Assembly: GCA_947627855.1 (NCBI GenBank)
Contig: CANQXR010000014.1
Span: 1-54,837 of the forward strand
Direction of reading: 5' to 3'
From: an uncultured Clostridia bacterium
GTDB lineage: Bacteria; Bacillota; Clostridia; Lachnospirales; CAG-274
DNA: 54,837 nt
Both the position numbers and the translations under genes were made by a program. The notes under the pieces were generated by a model, which was not told the DNA's origin, made no database searches, and saw only the letters and a list, made by a program, of their open reading frames with translations. Positions 32,859 through 41,840 of the stretch are shown piece after piece (the first letter of the stretch is position 1; every line of letters begins with the position of its first letter).

Positions 32859-34095
32859 AGCTTATAACCTCTCCGAGATAGGTAAAGGAGCCGCAGGCAA
32901 GTATAACATCTTTTTCCTCCGCTTCCTCAATGGCAAGTTCGGCTGCTTTACGGGGAGTGCAGACAGTACAGGGTATGCCCATTTTTATTGCCACTCTCTG
33001 TATAACGCTCCCGTCAAGTCCTCTTTCGCCCTTTGTGGAAACGGCGTATATACGCTTAGCAAGACTGCCTATTTCTTTTATTATGCCGACATAGTCCTTA
33101 TCCTTAAGTATGCCCAATATGACTATAAGATTTTTGTCATTCAGACAGGCTCTGACGGCTTTTGCAGCGCTCGCCGCTCCCTGTGGATTATGCGCCCCGT
33201 CGCAGATAAAAAGGGGCTTTCTGCACACTATCTCCATACGTCCCGGCATATATGCCCTTTTCATACCGTTCCTTATTCCGTCAAGCCTGAAGCCTCTTTT
33301 TTCAAGTACGTCCAGTGCTTCAAGAGCCAAAGCCGCATTCCTTATCTGATGCTCTCCTATAAGCCCTATCTCCATATTTCTGAAGTGCTTATAATCAAAT
33401 CGGCTGCCTGATAAATCAAGCTGTAATATGTTTGCCTCTTCTGCTTCAGAAACAGGCGCATTCATTTCACGGGCTGTATTTCTGATGACAAGCCTTGCTT
33501 CATTGTCCATTTCGCCTATGCATATGGGAATGCCGGACTTTATTATACCTGCTTTTGCCGCCGCTATATGGGCGATGTCCTTTCCCAATATGTCGGTGTG
33601 GTCCTTTCCTATGCCTGTAATAACGCAGACCTCCGGAGTACTTATTATATTTGTTGCGTCAAGCCTTCCGCCAAGTCCCGCTTCGAGAACAACAAAATCG
33701 CAGTCATTCCGGGCAAAGTAAAGAAATGCCATAACCGTTTCCAGTTCAAAAACCGTGGGAGAAAGCTTATTTTTTTTACATACGTCAAGCAGAAAAGCCG
33801 CCAGACGGCAATAGCTTTCCCTGTCTATCTCCTTATTGTCGATTTGTATTCTTTCATAATATGACATAACGGTGGGAGAGGTATATATACCCGTTTTATA
33901 TCCCGAATTTATAAGCGCAGATGATATATATGCAAGAACGGAGCCTTTGCCGTTTGTGCCTGCTATATGTATGAATCTCAGCTTATTCTGTGGATCGCCC
34001 ACTGCTCCCGCAAGGGCAAGAGTGCTTTCAAGCCCATAGGAGGAGCCTTTTTTTGCCATATTGTGAATTTCATTCATAATGTCTTGACAGTTCAT
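32842..34095 (-). CDS. folC: Bifunctional folylpolyglutamate / dihydrofolate synthase
   Basis: The 417-residue Mur-ligase-type enzyme adds glutamate to dihydropteroate and to folates. The ATP loop is FIHIAGTNGKGSVLAYI, then GIYTSPTVMSYYERIQI, DFVVLEAGLGGRLDATN, and FICDGAHNPQGA in the C-terminal domain. Length is normal. It starts 2 nt after the PDC-PAS gene stop, so they share a transcript. Confidence 0.95.
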   Translation of the reverse strand: MNCQDIMNEIHNMAKKGSSYGLESTLALAGAVGDPQNKLRFIHIAGTNGKGSVLAYISSALINSGYKTGIYTSPTVMSYYERIQIDNKEIDRESYCRLAAFLLDVCKKNKLSPTVFELETVMAFLYFARNDCDFVVLEAGLGGRLDATNIISTPEVCVITGIGKDHTDILGKDIAHIAAAKAGIIKSGIPICIGEMDNEARLVIRNTAREMNAPVSEAEEANILQLDLSGSRFDYKHFRNMEIGLIGEHQIRNAALALEALDVLEKRGFRLDGIRNGMKRAYMPGRMEIVCRKPLFICDGAHNPQGAASAAKAVRACLNDKNLIVILGILKDKDYVGIIKEIGSLAKRIYAVSTKGERGLDGSVIQRVAIKMGIPCTVCTPRKAAELAIEEAEEKDVILACGSFTYLGEVISYGKSK

Positions 34096-34097
34096 AG

Positions 34098-36020
34098 TCA
34101 GTTTCCTATTATATAATAATTGTTGCCGCTTGTTTCCTTGAAGTTTTCATATTCCTTTACGCAAAGCGCCACAAGCTCGTCCAAGTCGGGGTTTTTGTCC
34201 TTTGTGAGCATAACCGCCATATTTGTATAGACCCTGTAAGTTTTTTTGTCGGCAGGATATACGAAGCCCATATCAAGCTCCTTCCTGACCTCCTCAATAA
34301 GAAAGTCTATGTTTTCACTGTTGCCCACAATACCCAGTGCATCGCTTAATATTCTGCCCACAACGCAGTCAAGATTGTCGGTCAATACGCTTGTTATGAA
34401 TCTGAGCGCCTCTTCGCCAAGACCTATGCTCTCGTCCTCAAGGGCATAGAAATTGTGAAGCTTCAGCATACATACAAAATAAACCTCGCCCTGCTCCTTG
34501 GCTTCATTGAGTTTCTTTTCCAGAATTTCAAGGAAGGTGTATTTGTTGTATGCCCTTGTATATCTGTCCATCTCGGCTGCTCTTTTCAGGGCTATTTCCT
34601 TTCTCATAAACCTGTCAACGTCCATAATACAGCCCAGTCCCGAAACGGGATTTCCCATATCGTCGGTTCTGATATAGAAGCTGAATTCGAGATATTTATA
34701 TTTGCCGTCCGCAAATTTCTTTCTGTAAATAATGGGAGATGTTTTTCTGCCCATTCTGACATCTCTGAGCCAGTCTATAAAACGCCCTGCATCATCGGGG
34801 TGTATATTCAATACGTCCGGCGAATAGTCAATTTCACCGAAGGGAGTGAAATCTATATTGAAAACGTCCTTATAATTGGGGCTTGCGCTCATATTGAAGG
34901 TTGAAAAATCCCATTCTATAAACACAAGCTTTTTATTGTTGAAAAGCTCCTTATATTTTTCCGTCAGGGCTTCAAGGGCATAATCTCCCTCTATAATGCC
35001 CTTTACTATGTCGTTGAGTGAGCTGCCTATAATGTCGAAGTCCTCATAGCCCGTAGAGCTTACAGGCATTGTATAATCTCCGCTTTTGTTTATCTTTTTC
35101 AGATCGAAAATAATGCTTCTGATAGGCAGGACAGTGCGTTTATAGCGTATAAGGGATCTCAGAAGCTCCGCAAGGAGTATAATTGAGCAAAGGAGAAGAA
35201 ATGCCATTTTTATATAAAAAAATGTCATAACGGCGTCCCCTCGCGGAATAATGAAATATACGTGCCAGCTCTGTCTTAAGGGAGCCATGGAAATTTCCCT
35301 TTTTCCTATTATATACCTGTCGCTGTCAGGCTCTCCGTCAGATGGCTTATAGCCTTCAAAAAGCTTTGTGATTTCCTCTGTTCCCCTTGTAAGAACGGCA
35401 TTTCCCTCTCCGTCATATATCATTATACCCAGTCCGTCTGCCGTAGCCGCCTTTTCGGTTTTGTCATAAAGAATTTCCGTATCTATTCTCGACATAATAT
35501 ATCCTATAAGCCGCCTGTTTTCAAAAACGGGAACTATCATAGCAAAATATCTTTCCGCCGTATTGGGCTGAAAGCTCAGTTGGGAATCCGTGACAACTGC
35601 GCCCGTAGCCGCTCTCTCCAGATAATCGTCAAGATTATCAACTATGTCGCCGTAGGACTCCGCCGTGGATAATATGATATCCTTGTCGGCATTCAGCACA
35701 AGCATATTTTCAAGATAGACGTCACTTTCTCCTGCGTCTAGATTTATAAGACGGTTAAGCTCTTCCACCGCTTTTTCATCTCCGTTTATAGCGGCGCTTG
35801 CTACGTCCACTCTGCTAAGAGCGTTAAGCCTGCTCACACATCTTTCAATATAACCGGAAATCTGATCGGCAACAAGTGCGGCTCCTGCGTCTGACGCCTC
35901 CGTCATTCTGTCCTCCGTCATTTTTTCCTTGCTTGTGATATACTGATAAATGGATATGAAGAATACAACTATGAAAAAAATAAAAACTGTTTTTAAAAAC
36001 GCCCTTTTTCTTGAAAACAC
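34098..36020 (-). CDS. Membrane sensor: PDC, HAMP, PAS and degenerate GGDEF
   Basis: The 640-residue protein has a helix at about 10-28, an extracytoplasmic PDC/dCACHE domain (about 35-265), a second helix (about 268-290), a HAMP-like stretch, a PAS domain (about 385-485, WDFSTFNMSASPNYKDVF, IIYRKKFADGKYKYLEF) and a GGDEF fold at the C-terminus. The expected GGDEF motif reads LSDALG in GRILSDALGIVG, so cyclase activity is very unlikely; it may bind a nucleotide or a partner. It starts with GTG after GGAGG. It lies between folD and folC, where a signalling protein is unexpected. Confidence 0.85.
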   Translation of the reverse strand: MFSRKRAFLKTVFIFFIVVFFISIYQYITSKEKMTEDRMTEASDAGAALVADQISGYIERCVSRLNALSRVDVASAAINGDEKAVEELNRLINLDAGESDVYLENMLVLNADKDIILSTAESYGDIVDNLDDYLERAATGAVVTDSQLSFQPNTAERYFAMIVPVFENRRLIGYIMSRIDTEILYDKTEKAATADGLGIMIYDGEGNAVLTRGTEEITKLFEGYKPSDGEPDSDRYIIGKREISMAPLRQSWHVYFIIPRGDAVMTFFYIKMAFLLLCSIILLAELLRSLIRYKRTVLPIRSIIFDLKKINKSGDYTMPVSSTGYEDFDIIGSSLNDIVKGIIEGDYALEALTEKYKELFNNKKLVFIEWDFSTFNMSASPNYKDVFNIDFTPFGEIDYSPDVLNIHPDDAGRFIDWLRDVRMGRKTSPIIYRKKFADGKYKYLEFSFYIRTDDMGNPVSGLGCIMDVDRFMRKEIALKRAAEMDRYTRAYNKYTFLEILEKKLNEAKEQGEVYFVCMLKLHNFYALEDESIGLGEEALRFITSVLTDNLDCVVGRILSDALGIVGNSENIDFLIEEVRKELDMGFVYPADKKTYRVYTNMAVMLTKDKNPDLDELVALCVKEYENFKETSGNNYYIIGN

Positions 36021-36053
36021 ACTTTCACCTCCCCATGCGGATCTGTAACAGAG

Positions 36054-36905
36054 TTATATTGATTTTTGCAGCCTGTAAGCCGCAACGCAGTTTTTCATAA
36101 GCATTGCTATTGTCATAGGGCCCACTCCTCCGGGAACAGGCGTTATTGCGTAAGCCTTCGGCTCCACACTGTCAAAATCCACATCGCCGCAAAGCTTTCC
36201 GCCCTCGTTTCTGTGAATGCCCACATCTATTACAACTGCTCCCTCCTTAACATAAGAAGCATCTATAAATTTGGGTCTGCCAATCGCAACAACCAGTATG
36301 TCGGCTCTTTTTGCCACCTCTCTCAGATTCTTTGTTTTGGAATGGCACACAGTAACCGTTCCGTTTTCCCTCAGAAGCAGCATTGCCATAGGCTTTCCGA
36401 CTATGTTGGAGCGTCCTATAACCACACATTCCTTGCCTGTAATGTCTACACCCGTTCTTTTAATAAGCTCGATAACACCTGCGGGCGTGCATGGAAGAAA
36501 GCCCGGCTCTCCCGTCATAAGCGCCCCCGCACTCTGAACATGAAATCCGTCTACGTCCTTAAGGGGCGATATTGCCTTTATAACTCTGCTTTCCGAAATG
36601 TGCGGAGGAAGAGGCAGCTGCACCAAAATACCGTTTACACTTTCATCGCCGTTAAGCTCGTCAATAAGAGCCAGAAGCTCCGCCTCCGTTACGCTCTCAG
36701 GCAAATTATACGCCCTTGAATTTATTCCCGTATAAGCGCAGGCCTTTTTCTTGTTTCCCACATATACCGTTGAAGCAGGATCCTCCCCCACCTGAACAAC
36801 GGCAAGAGTTATCTCAACGCCCTCTTTCCTGAGCTTCTCAACACTGTCCCTTACCTCGTCCTTTATAATGCCCGATATTTTTCTGCCGTCTATCCTTATC
36901 GCCAT
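36054..36905 (-). CDS. folD: Methylenetetrahydrofolate dehydrogenase / cyclohydrolase
   Basis: The 283-residue enzyme converts 5,10-methylene-THF to 10-formyl-THF in two steps with NADP. Signatures: the catalytic Lys in STVYVGNKKKACAYTGI, GILVQLPLPPHI, DVDGFH, CVVIGRSNIVGKPMAMLL (Rossmann), and ITPVPGGVGPMTIAML. Length is normal. The start follows GGGAG. It precedes the PDC-PAS gene and the folate operon on the same strand with a 33-nt gap. Confidence 0.97.
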   Translation of the reverse strand: MAIRIDGRKISGIIKDEVRDSVEKLRKEGVEITLAVVQVGEDPASTVYVGNKKKACAYTGINSRAYNLPESVTEAELLALIDELNGDESVNGILVQLPLPPHISESRVIKAISPLKDVDGFHVQSAGALMTGEPGFLPCTPAGVIELIKRTGVDITGKECVVIGRSNIVGKPMAMLLLRENGTVTVCHSKTKNLREVAKRADILVVAIGRPKFIDASYVKEGAVVIDVGIHRNEGGKLCGDVDFDSVEPKAYAITPVPGGVGPMTIAMLMKNCVAAYRLQKSI

Positions 36906-37026
36906 AATTGAATCTCCCTTTCTTTTAATAATAAATAATTATAACCCAAAATCCCCTTATAATCAATATAAAAATAAATATTAACCATTCCAAACCGATT
37001 TAAGCGGACGGAGGAAAGGGGCGTAA

Positions 37027-37065
37027 AAAATACCGGCGGCAATTCTGAATTGCTGCCGGTATTTT
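37027..37065 (-). terminator. Terminator of the zinc-ribbon membrane protein gene
   Basis: AAAATACCGGC and GCCGGTATTTT form a long stem around a second GCAATT/AATTGC stem, followed by T6 on the minus strand. It isolates this gene from folD. Confidence 0.85.
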
Positions 37066-37096
37066 GTGTATGTTTGTATTGTGCTGATGGGGGCTG

Positions 37097-38716
37097 TTAT
37101 TTGGATTCTCTTTCAAAGAAGCATTCGCTGCCGGCGTTTTCCTTTTCGTCATTCCAATACAGATAGCCGTCGCTGCCTATATATATGCTGCCGGAACCGT
37201 CGCTGTAATAATATTGTTGTGTGCCGTATGTTCCTTCATCGGTGTGCTGGCAGTCGGAGTATCTGATCTCTGTGGCTGACGCATAGTTGCCTGTCATTTT
37301 CCATACAGATGTGCTGTCTGCGCTGTTTCCCCATTTTATTTCCATGTCGAAGCTGCCGTTTTCGAGGGGAGTTATGGTCAGATGACATCTCTGGCTGTAT
37401 TTATCGAACCATTCACCTGTAAAGTTATCTACTGCCGCTACATAGTCCTCTGATTTTGTCAGAACGGAACCAAAGGCTTTTTCTATGATAGACGAAAGCA
37501 TAAGCATATTTTGTGAAACATCGTTGAAGCTTAAATAGCTTGGTGAAAATGTGTTTGTATCTGTATTTACAACAAACTGTATAAGCGCCGTAACCTCGGC
37601 TCCGTCATATGTACATCTGCCTGTGAATTCAACTACTTTCTTTCCTTCCTCCCCTATGAATGCGTCCCAATGCGGACTGCCGAAAAATTCGCTGAAGGCT
37701 TCGTCATATGTTATGTCGGGATAGCTCTGGGGCGTGCCATATCTTACCATGTCGGCAAGCTCTGACTCTGATATGTCTGTCGGCTTATCATCTGAGCTGT
37801 CGCCATCGTCATCGCCGTAGTCATAGTCATAATCATAGTCATAGTCGTAGTCGATGTTTTTATCGGAATCCGAATCCTTATTCAGACCGATCAGACCAAC
37901 CAGCATAAATGCCACTGCAATTCCGCCTATAATCAATACCCTTTTCATATAATTGCAGGTATACATAGGCTTGCTGTCCTTGAATACACCCTCCGGCAAA
38001 TCATCATATTTACTCAGTTCAGACTGTATGGCGTATACTATCAGAGGTATATCCTCATTTATCCTCTTATAGTCGGAATAATAAAGATATTTAAAATTAA
38101 AGAACAGAAACTTTTTGGTAATAAAAGCCTTTATCTTGAAATATCGCTCATTGCTGTTGAGGGTTATTTCATATCTGACATTGTGACCCTCTATTCCTTC
38201 AAAACCGCTTATTTTGTTGAATCTGTAATCTATTCTCGGAGCAGCAAGGCTCAGAATCTTGGTCAGATCTTTAATATTGGCGGGAAGATAGTATTTATTG
38301 CGATATATTTTTTCAAGCATGGTTATTCTTATGGGAAACATACAAATCCATATCACAAGAAAAGTCAGAGCACACATCAGAAGAATTCCGAAAATACCTC
38401 CTGACCTGAAACCAATACAGCAAAACAGAAAATCCACCGCATACAATATGGCAAAAGGTTTATATTTATCCACAAAGGGCTTATCCGAATCAAGCAGATA
38501 TTTATCGGCAATATACGGATCTTCTCCCTTCGGATATTTATATTCGTGATAGCTGTCGGTGTCCTCGTTTTCCTCCCCGGTGTTATCATCTCCGGATATA
38601 TCCTCTTCGGACTTCGGCGGCTCTTCCTCAACCTCAACAAGAGGAACATTGCAGTTTGCGCAGATTCTGGCTCCTTCGTCATATATGGTGCCACACCTTA
38701 AACATTTTCTTTTCAT
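37097..38716 (-). CDS. Zinc-ribbon membrane protein with kinase-shared C-terminal domain
   Basis: The 539-residue protein begins with a zinc ribbon (C5, C8, C19, C22), an acidic linker, two or more helices (about 88-140) and a further helix near 260-280 (VLIIGGIAVAFMLVGLIGL). A YDYDYDYDYDYG tract (285-300) follows. A C-terminal domain (about 430-535) holds FTGEWFDKYSQRCHLTI, MEIKWGNSADSTSVWKM, IRYSDC and GYLYWNDEKENAGSECFF. The same pattern, W-x-D-x-Y-x-S-x-C-H, YSDC, GYLFWVDNNENAAAECQF, ends the kinase at 40227. The family is unknown to me. The domain probably sits outside the cell and senses an envelope signal; that is inference. Confidence 0.75.
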   Translation of the reverse strand: MKRKCLRCGTIYDEGARICANCNVPLVEVEEEPPKSEEDISGDDNTGEENEDTDSYHEYKYPKGEDPYIADKYLLDSDKPFVDKYKPFAILYAVDFLFCCIGFRSGGIFGILLMCALTFLVIWICMFPIRITMLEKIYRNKYYLPANIKDLTKILSLAAPRIDYRFNKISGFEGIEGHNVRYEITLNSNERYFKIKAFITKKFLFFNFKYLYYSDYKRINEDIPLIVYAIQSELSKYDDLPEGVFKDSKPMYTCNYMKRVLIIGGIAVAFMLVGLIGLNKDSDSDKNIDYDYDYDYDYDYGDDDGDSSDDKPTDISESELADMVRYGTPQSYPDITYDEAFSEFFGSPHWDAFIGEEGKKVVEFTGRCTYDGAEVTALIQFVVNTDTNTFSPSYLSFNDVSQNMLMLSSIIEKAFGSVLTKSEDYVAAVDNFTGEWFDKYSQRCHLTITPLENGSFDMEIKWGNSADSTSVWKMTGNYASATEIRYSDCQHTDEGTYGTQQYYYSDGSGSIYIGSDGYLYWNDEKENAGSECFFERESK

Positions 38717-38877
38717 AGTTTTCCACCTTCCTTTTGTATTTTTATTATACTGCGTCTATATAAGTACACTTTTATTTCTTGTTTTCCGATCCCCTTCTTT
38801 CATAACAGAAAATATAATCAACAGCAAAGGTTTATATGGAGCTTCACGAAAAAGCAGCCCTGAACAGCATTATTTTA

Positions 38878-39084
38878 TCAAAACGACAGACCAAGTAAAT
38901 TCATTACAATATATATCGGTATAAACGATATAAAGAGGGATACTACAAAAATAATAAATTTTTCCTTAAAATATGCCCCAAAGCCGAAATATACCACATT
39001 AAACATACTTTTGTATATTTTTGATATAAAGCAGTATACTATTACAAACAATATAAGCCAAATTATTCCAAAAACAATTTTCAT
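38878..39084 (-). CDS. Small two-helix membrane protein, 68 aa
   Basis: The product has two hydrophobic helices (about 4-22 and 43-65) separated by a short basic loop (KEKF). A GGAGG site lies 7 nt before the ATG, so it is probably translated. No family is recognised. It lies upstream of the zinc-ribbon membrane protein and downstream of a possible 22-residue peptide on the same strand. Confidence 0.65.
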   Translation of the reverse strand: MKIVFGIIWLILFVIVYCFISKIYKSMFNVVYFGFGAYFKEKFIIFVVSLFISFIPIYIVMNLLGLSF

Positions 39085-39110
39085 TTGATTGCCTCCTTAC
39101 CAAACAATTT

Positions 39111-39130
39111 CAGACTTTTAAATCAGTCTG
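39111..39130 (-). promoter_or_regulatory. CAGACT/AGTCTG hairpin after the 22-aa frame
   Basis: CAGACT and AGTCTG pair over 8 nt between the possible small peptide gene and the 68-aa gene. No T run is present, so a role in RNA stability or attenuation is more likely than termination. Confidence 0.4.
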
Positions 39131-39199
39131 TTATCTTTTTTTGCCGCTTTCCCTGTATGCTCCGAAAATTGCTGTTATATACGAAGCGCCGTTTTTCAT
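39131..39199 (-). CDS. Possible 22-residue peptide (MKNGASYITAIFGAYRESGK...)
   Basis: A short frame from ATG 39199 to TAA 39131 has a near-ideal GGGAGGAG site 5 nt upstream. A consensus promoter lies about 80 nt further upstream. The frame encodes a 22-residue basic, partly hydrophobic peptide ending GKKR. No family is recognised. It could be a leader peptide for the 68-aa membrane protein, a small secreted peptide, or chance. Conservation in relatives would decide. Confidence 0.4.
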   Translation of the reverse strand: MKNGASYITAIFGAYRESGKKR

Positions 39200-39276
39200 A
39201 TACTCCTCCCGGATATGTAAAAAAGCAAAAAAATTCGTATATAATAAATTGTGTAGTCATAATGACCATATAATTT

Positions 39277-39305
39277 ATTATACCATACACTTTTTTGTAA
39301 TACAA
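39277..39305 (-). promoter_or_regulatory. Promoter for the 22-aa / 68-aa genes
   Basis: TTGTAT (39300-39305), 17 nt ending in TGG, TATAAT (39277-39282) on the minus strand, an extended -10 promoter. Confidence 0.6.
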
Positions 39306-39336
39306 TAGCTAAAAGTATTTTTTTTGGGGTGATCAA

Positions 39337-39687
39337 ATGGACTTAAGCTATAAGGAAATTGGTATGCGTATTCGCAGTGAGCGCATAAAACAAAATATAT
39401 CACAGGAAAAACTGGCGGAACTGGCAGACCTTTCCACGCCCCACATAAGTCATATAGAAACGGCAAATACAAAGCTTAGCCTGCCTGCTATTGTCAAAAT
39501 AGCCAATGCTCTGAATATTTCCGTTGACAGTCTTTTATGTGACAGTGTGAAAAGCTCTTCCCACATTTTCAAGTCTGAAATCGCCGCTATGATTTCCTCC
39601 TGTGACGATGAGGAAATCAGAATAGCTGCCGATATATTGAAAGCCGCTCTTGATTCAATACGCAAAAACCGAAAAAAGGAAATATGA
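39337..39687 (+). CDS. XRE-family transcriptional regulator
   Basis: The 116-residue protein has a classic Cro/CI helix-turn-helix: IGMRIRSERIKQNISQEKLAELADLSTPHISHIETANTK in segments, then a short C-terminal part typical of small Clostridial XRE proteins (LPAIVKIANALNISVDSLLCD). It starts after GGGGTGAT. It is divergent from the 68-aa gene and convergent with the HTH/kinase operon, so it may control the divergent promoter. Targets are inferred only from position. Confidence 0.92.
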   Translation: MDLSYKEIGMRIRSERIKQNISQEKLAELADLSTPHISHIETANTKLSLPAIVKIANALNISVDSLLCDSVKSSSHIFKSEIAAMISSCDDEEIRIAADILKAALDSIRKNRKKEI

Positions 39688-39753
39688 CAAAAGCCTCCCC
39701 GCATTTATTATTATATGGGAAGACTTTTGTCAATTGGTCGGCTGTCAGCCGAC
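39686..39753 (+). terminator. Double hairpin terminator after the XRE gene
   Basis: The first stem, GACAAAAG/CTTTTGTC (39686-39731), overlaps the XRE stop. The second, GTCGGCTG/CAGCCGAC with a 1-nt loop (39737-39753), is followed by TTTTCTG and a T9 run on the plus strand. It separates XRE from the converging HTH protein gene. Confidence 0.85.
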
Positions 39754-39768
39754 TTTTCTGTTTTTTTT

Positions 39769-40203
39769 TCAGGCCTCTGAAAGAGTATCAAGTTGTTCGT
39801 CAAATAAAAGCATATCGCACTCCACAACGGATTTTGAATTCAGCAGGGAATAGATTATAATTCCGTCACGCTTGTCCCTTGCGTAAAGCTCACGGCAGCC
39901 TGCTATTTTCAGAAGAGTGCAGGTTTCGGCGCAGTCAAGTCCCATTCCGAAGGCGAGGGCTATAAGCTTATCTCTGCCGGGGTTTGTTCTTCTGCCATTG
40001 ACTATGTCGTGTACATAGCTTTCGTTAAGTCCGCCTATCTGTGCTGCGGTGGCAGGTCTGAGTCCTTTTCTTCTGAGAATTGCCCTTATGTATTCCGAAA
40101 GGGTGATATCCATAAATTCGTCATTGTTTTCACGTATATATCCGCCGAGGTCCTTTGTGCTGACAAAGCCGTTGAATAATTCGTCTGTTGTTTTTTCTTT
40201 CAT
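39769..40203 (-). CDS. HTH protein paired with Ser/Thr kinase (paralogue A)
   Basis: The 144-residue protein has an HTH-like middle (RKGLRPATAAQIGGLNESYVHDIVNG) and a C-terminal half with KLIALAFGMGLDCAETCTLLKIAGC. Paralogue B at 41841 shares the pattern IAFGxGLD, T-x-x-LL-x-x-AG, LY-x-R-x-x-x-D, and a final LDTL/QDTL. It follows the kinase at 23 nt, so they share a transcript. It could be a DNA-binding kinase substrate or adaptor; that is inference. The start follows AAGGAGG. Confidence 0.8.
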   Translation of the reverse strand: MKEKTTDELFNGFVSTKDLGGYIRENNDEFMDITLSEYIRAILRRKGLRPATAAQIGGLNESYVHDIVNGRRTNPGRDKLIALAFGMGLDCAETCTLLKIAGCRELYARDKRDGIIIYSLLNSKSVVECDMLLFDEQLDTLSEA

Positions 40204-40226
40204 ATCGTTTCCTCCTTTTTTGTAAA

Positions 40227-41813
40227 TCAGTCATACTCAGGATAGGGTGTGCCCCTCATAAACTGACATTCCGCAGCTGCGTTTTCATTGTTGTCGACCC
40301 AGAACAGATAGCCGTTTTCAAAGTAAAATTCACCGCTCCCTCCCGTATATAAATCGGTGTAGGTGCGTTCTCCCGTTTCCTCCGAAAGGTGAACGAGTTG
40401 ATTGACGCAGTCGGAATAATATATATGCTCCGTCTTTCTGTCAAGACTTCCGTTCATTATCCATACACTGTCGTCAAGATAACCGACGCTCCAGTGTATT
40501 TTTATTCTGAGCCTGTCATCGCCAGTCTTTTCTATGCCTATGTGACATTTTGAACCGTAATAATCGTCCCATGCTCCTACATATGCGTTAAGCACGCCCT
40601 CATAATATCTGTCGGTTTTCTTTTCCATAACACTGTCGTAATCCGGCGCTCCAACAAGCTTATATTCTCCCGTTATCTTTTTTCCGAAGGGATTCTTTTT
40701 ATCCCCACCGTAATTATCGCTTATCACGATTTTTCTGTTATTTTCTTTACCCGATATGGAAAGCTGCATTGTATATCCGCTGCCGTTATCGTAGGAAACC
40801 ACCGATTCATCTGTAAGGAAATAAAGGGGCAGCTCCTCCGCAAACAGTTTATTCGTATATTCTGTTCCATCGTAGTTTTCGGTGGACGTTATCATAACAA
40901 ACAGCGTATCTACATATTCCCTTACCGCAAAAACGCGGATATTGTCTTTCGCATATTCTCCTGTCCACTGTACTCCCTCTGCATAATAATCGTCACGCAT
41001 ATGGGAGTTGACCTGATACATAATTACGGCGTCCTTTGTAAAAGCCGGCAGACGTGTGGCGACTGCATACAGTCGGCGATGGAATACTATAAGAATGAGA
41101 AGTGCCGCAACAAATCTTTTCTTATTCTTTATAAGCAGGGCAAGCTTCAGTCGGCGGGCGGTTTTATATCTTCTTTTTGCGTCCTTGCTGCAGCATTTAT
41201 TTATTACGCTTTTATATTTTTTAGCCCATTTTTCGCCGCTGAAGAATTCGTCAGCCACAACGCCGAGAGAATATATATCGGCTCGGCTGTCTGTCTGTGA
41301 AAATCCATATTGCTCCGGCGGCGCATAGCCCTCGGTGCCAAGAATGGAGGTGTCTTTTTCCGCCCCCGTTTTGGGTTCTCTTACGGCGTCAAAGTCTATC
41401 AGCTTTACCTCCGGCTTTTTGGATAAGGGATTTACAAGCATAATATTCGAGGGCTTTATATCTCTGTGTATAAGTCCGTTTTTGTGAAGTACGCTGAGGG
41501 CGCTGCAAACCTCCGTTATTATGTAAAGCTTTGTTTTTCTGCTGAAGGGAACGGCTGTATCTATTGCTTCTCTCAGCGTTATACCGTCTATATATTCCTC
41601 GGTGACAACGGCGCTGCTGCCGGAATCTTCAATCGAAACTATCTCCGGCAGATATTTGCAGTGTATGTTTTTCAGCTTTTCATATATATCCTTTTTATAC
41701 GGCGCACATTTTCTGACATATAAACGTCCCGTTGCTTTTTCCTTTACAAGCACGACCAATGATTTGCCGCTATGTGAAATTATTTTAATTTCTTCATACT
41801 TTTCTGCGTTCAT
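40227..41813 (-). CDS. Ser/Thr protein kinase with a C-terminal sensor-like domain
   Basis: The 528-residue protein starts with a Hanks-type kinase (1-225). The catalytic loop is IHRDIKPSN (D118), the metal motif is DFD rather than DFG (140-142), the lysine is probably K35, the glycine loop is degenerate, and the activation segment has GTEGYAPPEQYG. A short hydrophobic stretch (234-250) may be a membrane anchor. A large C-terminal region ends with the domain shared with the zinc-ribbon membrane protein at 37097 (YYGSKCHIGI, IYYSDC, GYLFWVDNNEN). It lies between two HTH paralogues at 23 and 27 nt. The ligand is unknown. Confidence 0.88.
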   Translation of the reverse strand: MNAEKYEEIKIISHSGKSLVVLVKEKATGRLYVRKCAPYKKDIYEKLKNIHCKYLPEIVSIEDSGSSAVVTEEYIDGITLREAIDTAVPFSRKTKLYIITEVCSALSVLHKNGLIHRDIKPSNIMLVNPLSKKPEVKLIDFDAVREPKTGAEKDTSILGTEGYAPPEQYGFSQTDSRADIYSLGVVADEFFSGEKWAKKYKSVINKCCSKDAKRRYKTARRLKLALLIKNKKRFVAALLILIVFHRRLYAVATRLPAFTKDAVIMYQVNSHMRDDYYAEGVQWTGEYAKDNIRVFAVREYVDTLFVMITSTENYDGTEYTNKLFAEELPLYFLTDESVVSYDNGSGYTMQLSISGKENNRKIVISDNYGGDKKNPFGKKITGEYKLVGAPDYDSVMEKKTDRYYEGVLNAYVGAWDDYYGSKCHIGIEKTGDDRLRIKIHWSVGYLDDSVWIMNGSLDRKTEHIYYSDCVNQLVHLSEETGERTYTDLYTGGSGEFYFENGYLFWVDNNENAAAECQFMRGTPYPEYD

Positions 41814-41840
41814 CTGCCATCTCCTCTGTCACAAGGTCTG

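Noticed and set aside
34098..36020. Active diguanylate cyclase
   Set aside because: The GGDEF signature is replaced by LSDALG, so the catalytic site is lost.
37805..37855. Hexanucleotide repeat coding for YDYDYD as a phase-variable tract
   Set aside because: The unit is 6 nt, so slippage keeps the reading frame. It could alter length but not switch the gene off.
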